Positions 6,283 through 6,803 of a stretch of DNA of 6,803 bases are shown piece after piece (positions within the stretch are counted from its first letter, which is position 1; each line of letters opens with the position of its first letter). Position numbers and translations under genes: made by a program. Origin of the DNA: Bacilli bacterium (GTDB lineage: Bacteria > Bacillota_I > Bacilli_A > RF39 > UBA660). The notes beneath the pieces are model-generated. The model was not told the DNA's origin and did not search any database. It was given only the letters and a program-made list of their open reading frames with translations. The stretch is from assembly GCA_900758895.1 (NCBI GenBank), contig CAAETG010000201.1, positions 1 through 6,803 of the forward strand, written 5' to 3'.

Positions 6283-6384
6283 AGATTTTCGATTTCATCT
6301 TTAACAATTTACTAGCTATTTCTACTGATTTTTGTTTCATTTAGTAAGTGCTTTTTTGGTTATATCATTGATTATCAATATAGA
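6267..6384 (-). pseudogene. Decayed second copy of the Rpn gene 3' end
   Basis: On the minus strand this stretch repeats parts of the neighbouring Rpn-like gene. Positions 6338-6362 match 6594-6618 at 24 of 25 bases, and 6313-6336 match 6514-6537 at 22 of 24. Translated in pieces it reads TKKALTK, then a TGA where the neighbour has Trp (6337-6339), then MKQKSVEIASKLLK in another frame, then DEIENLKEEQ and TAA (6267). Relative to the neighbour, about 55 nt are missing between the first two pieces and about 50 nt, covering the helix-turn-helix-like segment, between the last two. Small gaps also occur near 6365-6375. It cannot encode the protein. Homology fades right of about 6384. Its terminator hairpin is intact and may still serve the upstream copy. 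Confidence 0.8.
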
Positions 6385-6405
6385 ATATTGTATAACAATT
6401 TGTTT

Positions 6406-6437
6406 TTTAAAAGAAAACCTATTCGTTTTCTTTTAAA
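6406..6437 (-). repeat. Perfect 13-bp inverted repeat around the Rpn stop codon
   Basis: TTTAAAAGAAAAC (6406-6418) and GTTTTCTTTTAAA (6425-6437) are perfect reverse complements separated by CTATTC. On the minus strand the 5' arm encodes SLKEN, the loop reads GAATAG (Glu and the stop codon), and the 3' arm contains GTTTTCTTTT. There is no separate T run after the stem, so it is at best a weak terminator; the strong one lies at 6256-6282. Confidence 0.7.
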
Positions 6438-6803
6438 CTATTAATTGTTTCGTTAGTTAAGCCACTTATTTCTTCAATTTCATTTATTGAATATCCTTTT
6501 CTTAGCATACTTTTAGCTATTTCTATTGCTTTTTGTTCCATTCCTTGTTCACGGGCTATTTTAACATTCTTGTTTTCTTCTATTTCTTTATTCCATTTAG
6601 CAAGTGCTTTTTTGGTTACATCATCATTGACATAGTTATCAATCCATTCATTAAATTCCATGAACATTTCCTCTCCTTCAGCAATGGCGACTCTTTCTTC
6701 ATAACTTCTAGCTGCAATAAATCTTAGCCATTTCATTAATTCGTTTTCATTATATCCTAACTCTCTAACCTTGTCAATGCGTATGTAGTTAATATTTAAC
6801 TTG
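6419..6803 (-). CDS. Rpn/PD-(D/E)XK-type transposase-like protein, C-terminal part (5' end outside window)
   Basis: The minus-strand frame is open from TAG (6421-6419) to the right edge, giving at least 128 residues. The in-frame ATG at 6736 is internal: the sequence before it (KLNINYIRIDKVRELGYNEN) continues the same protein. The pattern is that of the Rpn family of recombination-promoting nucleases (PDDEXK_2 putative transposases): a segment like ELMKWLRFIAA, a Lys/Glu-rich helical stretch (KKALAKWNKEIEENKN), REQGMEQKAIEIAKSMLRKG, and a final helix-turn-helix-like unit GYSINEIEEISGLTNETINSL (21 residues, at 6434-6496). The catalytic nuclease core should lie outside the window, so activity cannot be judged. 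Family members are typically about 250-330 residues and cleave DNA; some act in phage defence. A decayed copy lies directly downstream, pointing to past duplication or transposition. Confidence 0.8.
   Translation of the reverse strand, partial: KLNINYIRIDKVRELGYNENELMKWLRFIAARSYEERVAIAEGEEMFMEFNEWIDNYVNDDVTKKALAKWNKEIEENKNVKIAREQGMEQKAIEIAKSMLRKGYSINEIEEISGLTNETINSLKENE

Noticed and set aside
6283..6340. Short minus-strand peptide MKQKSVEIASKLLKMKSKI (6340-6284) as a functional small gene
   Set aside because: It has no ribosome site, and its sequence is explained by frameshifted remains of the Rpn gene.
6406..6437. 13-bp inverted repeat as a transposon terminal repeat
   Set aside because: It surrounds the gene's own stop codon, with arms only 6 nt apart; a terminal repeat pair should flank the element. 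It is better read as an RNA hairpin.
6338..6618. CRISPR or short tandem repeat array from the repeated blocks
   Set aside because: There are only two copies with unequal spacing, and both align to a coding sequence.
6533..6727. 64-residue Phe-rich plus-strand frame opposite the Rpn gene
   Set aside because: Its hydrophobic look is the complement of a Lys/Glu-rich coding strand; it has no ribosome site or promoter.

Overview
The window is AT-rich, low-GC Gram-positive DNA. The evidence is extended -10 promoters, purine-rich Shine-Dalgarno sites, short hairpin-plus-T-run terminators, a two-gene BcrAB-like ABC exporter, and a membrane-anchored peptidoglycan-type deacetylase. The gene content and the repetitive secreted protein at the left end suggest a gut-associated Bacilli-like Firmicute (Erysipelotrichales or RF39-type). 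That placement is inference from style, not from a marker gene. TGG is used for Trp, and one gene of normal family length ends in TGA, which fits the standard bacterial code.

Layout. (1) Positions 1-1553, + strand: the 3' part of a large secreted, Ser/Thr/Asn-rich protein with an Ig-like segment, an Fn3-like segment and a C-terminal lectin/formylglycine-enzyme-like domain; its start is outside the window. It ends in a strong terminator (1564-1597). (2) Positions 1602-2214: a single gene with its own extended -10 promoter encoding an unrecognised 188-residue cytosolic protein, followed by a terminator (2248-2287). (3) Positions 2281-5845: a promoter followed by an ABC ATPase, an overlapping six-helix permease with a very large acidic external loop, and a complete five-motif NodB polysaccharide deacetylase. 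The deacetylase also has its own promoter between the genes. (4) Positions 5842-6216, - strand: a small three-helix membrane protein of unknown function whose stop codon shares TTAA with that of the deacetylase. (5) Positions 6256-6803, - strand: the C-terminal part of an Rpn/PD-(D/E)XK transposase-like gene entering from the right edge, followed by a decayed, deleted second copy of the same gene's 3' end.

How it fits together. The exporter and deacetylase are both envelope-defence type functions (antimicrobial peptide export or resistance, and muramidase-resistant wall) and sit head to tail, so shared use is plausible but unproven. The less ordinary signals are at the right end. A dead Rpn copy retains a legible deletion between 7-bp repeats. 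Both Rpn copies carry a hairpin whose loop holds the stop codon and whose arms differ in a compensatory way. I found no tRNA, rRNA, CRISPR array, riboswitch or complete insertion sequence.
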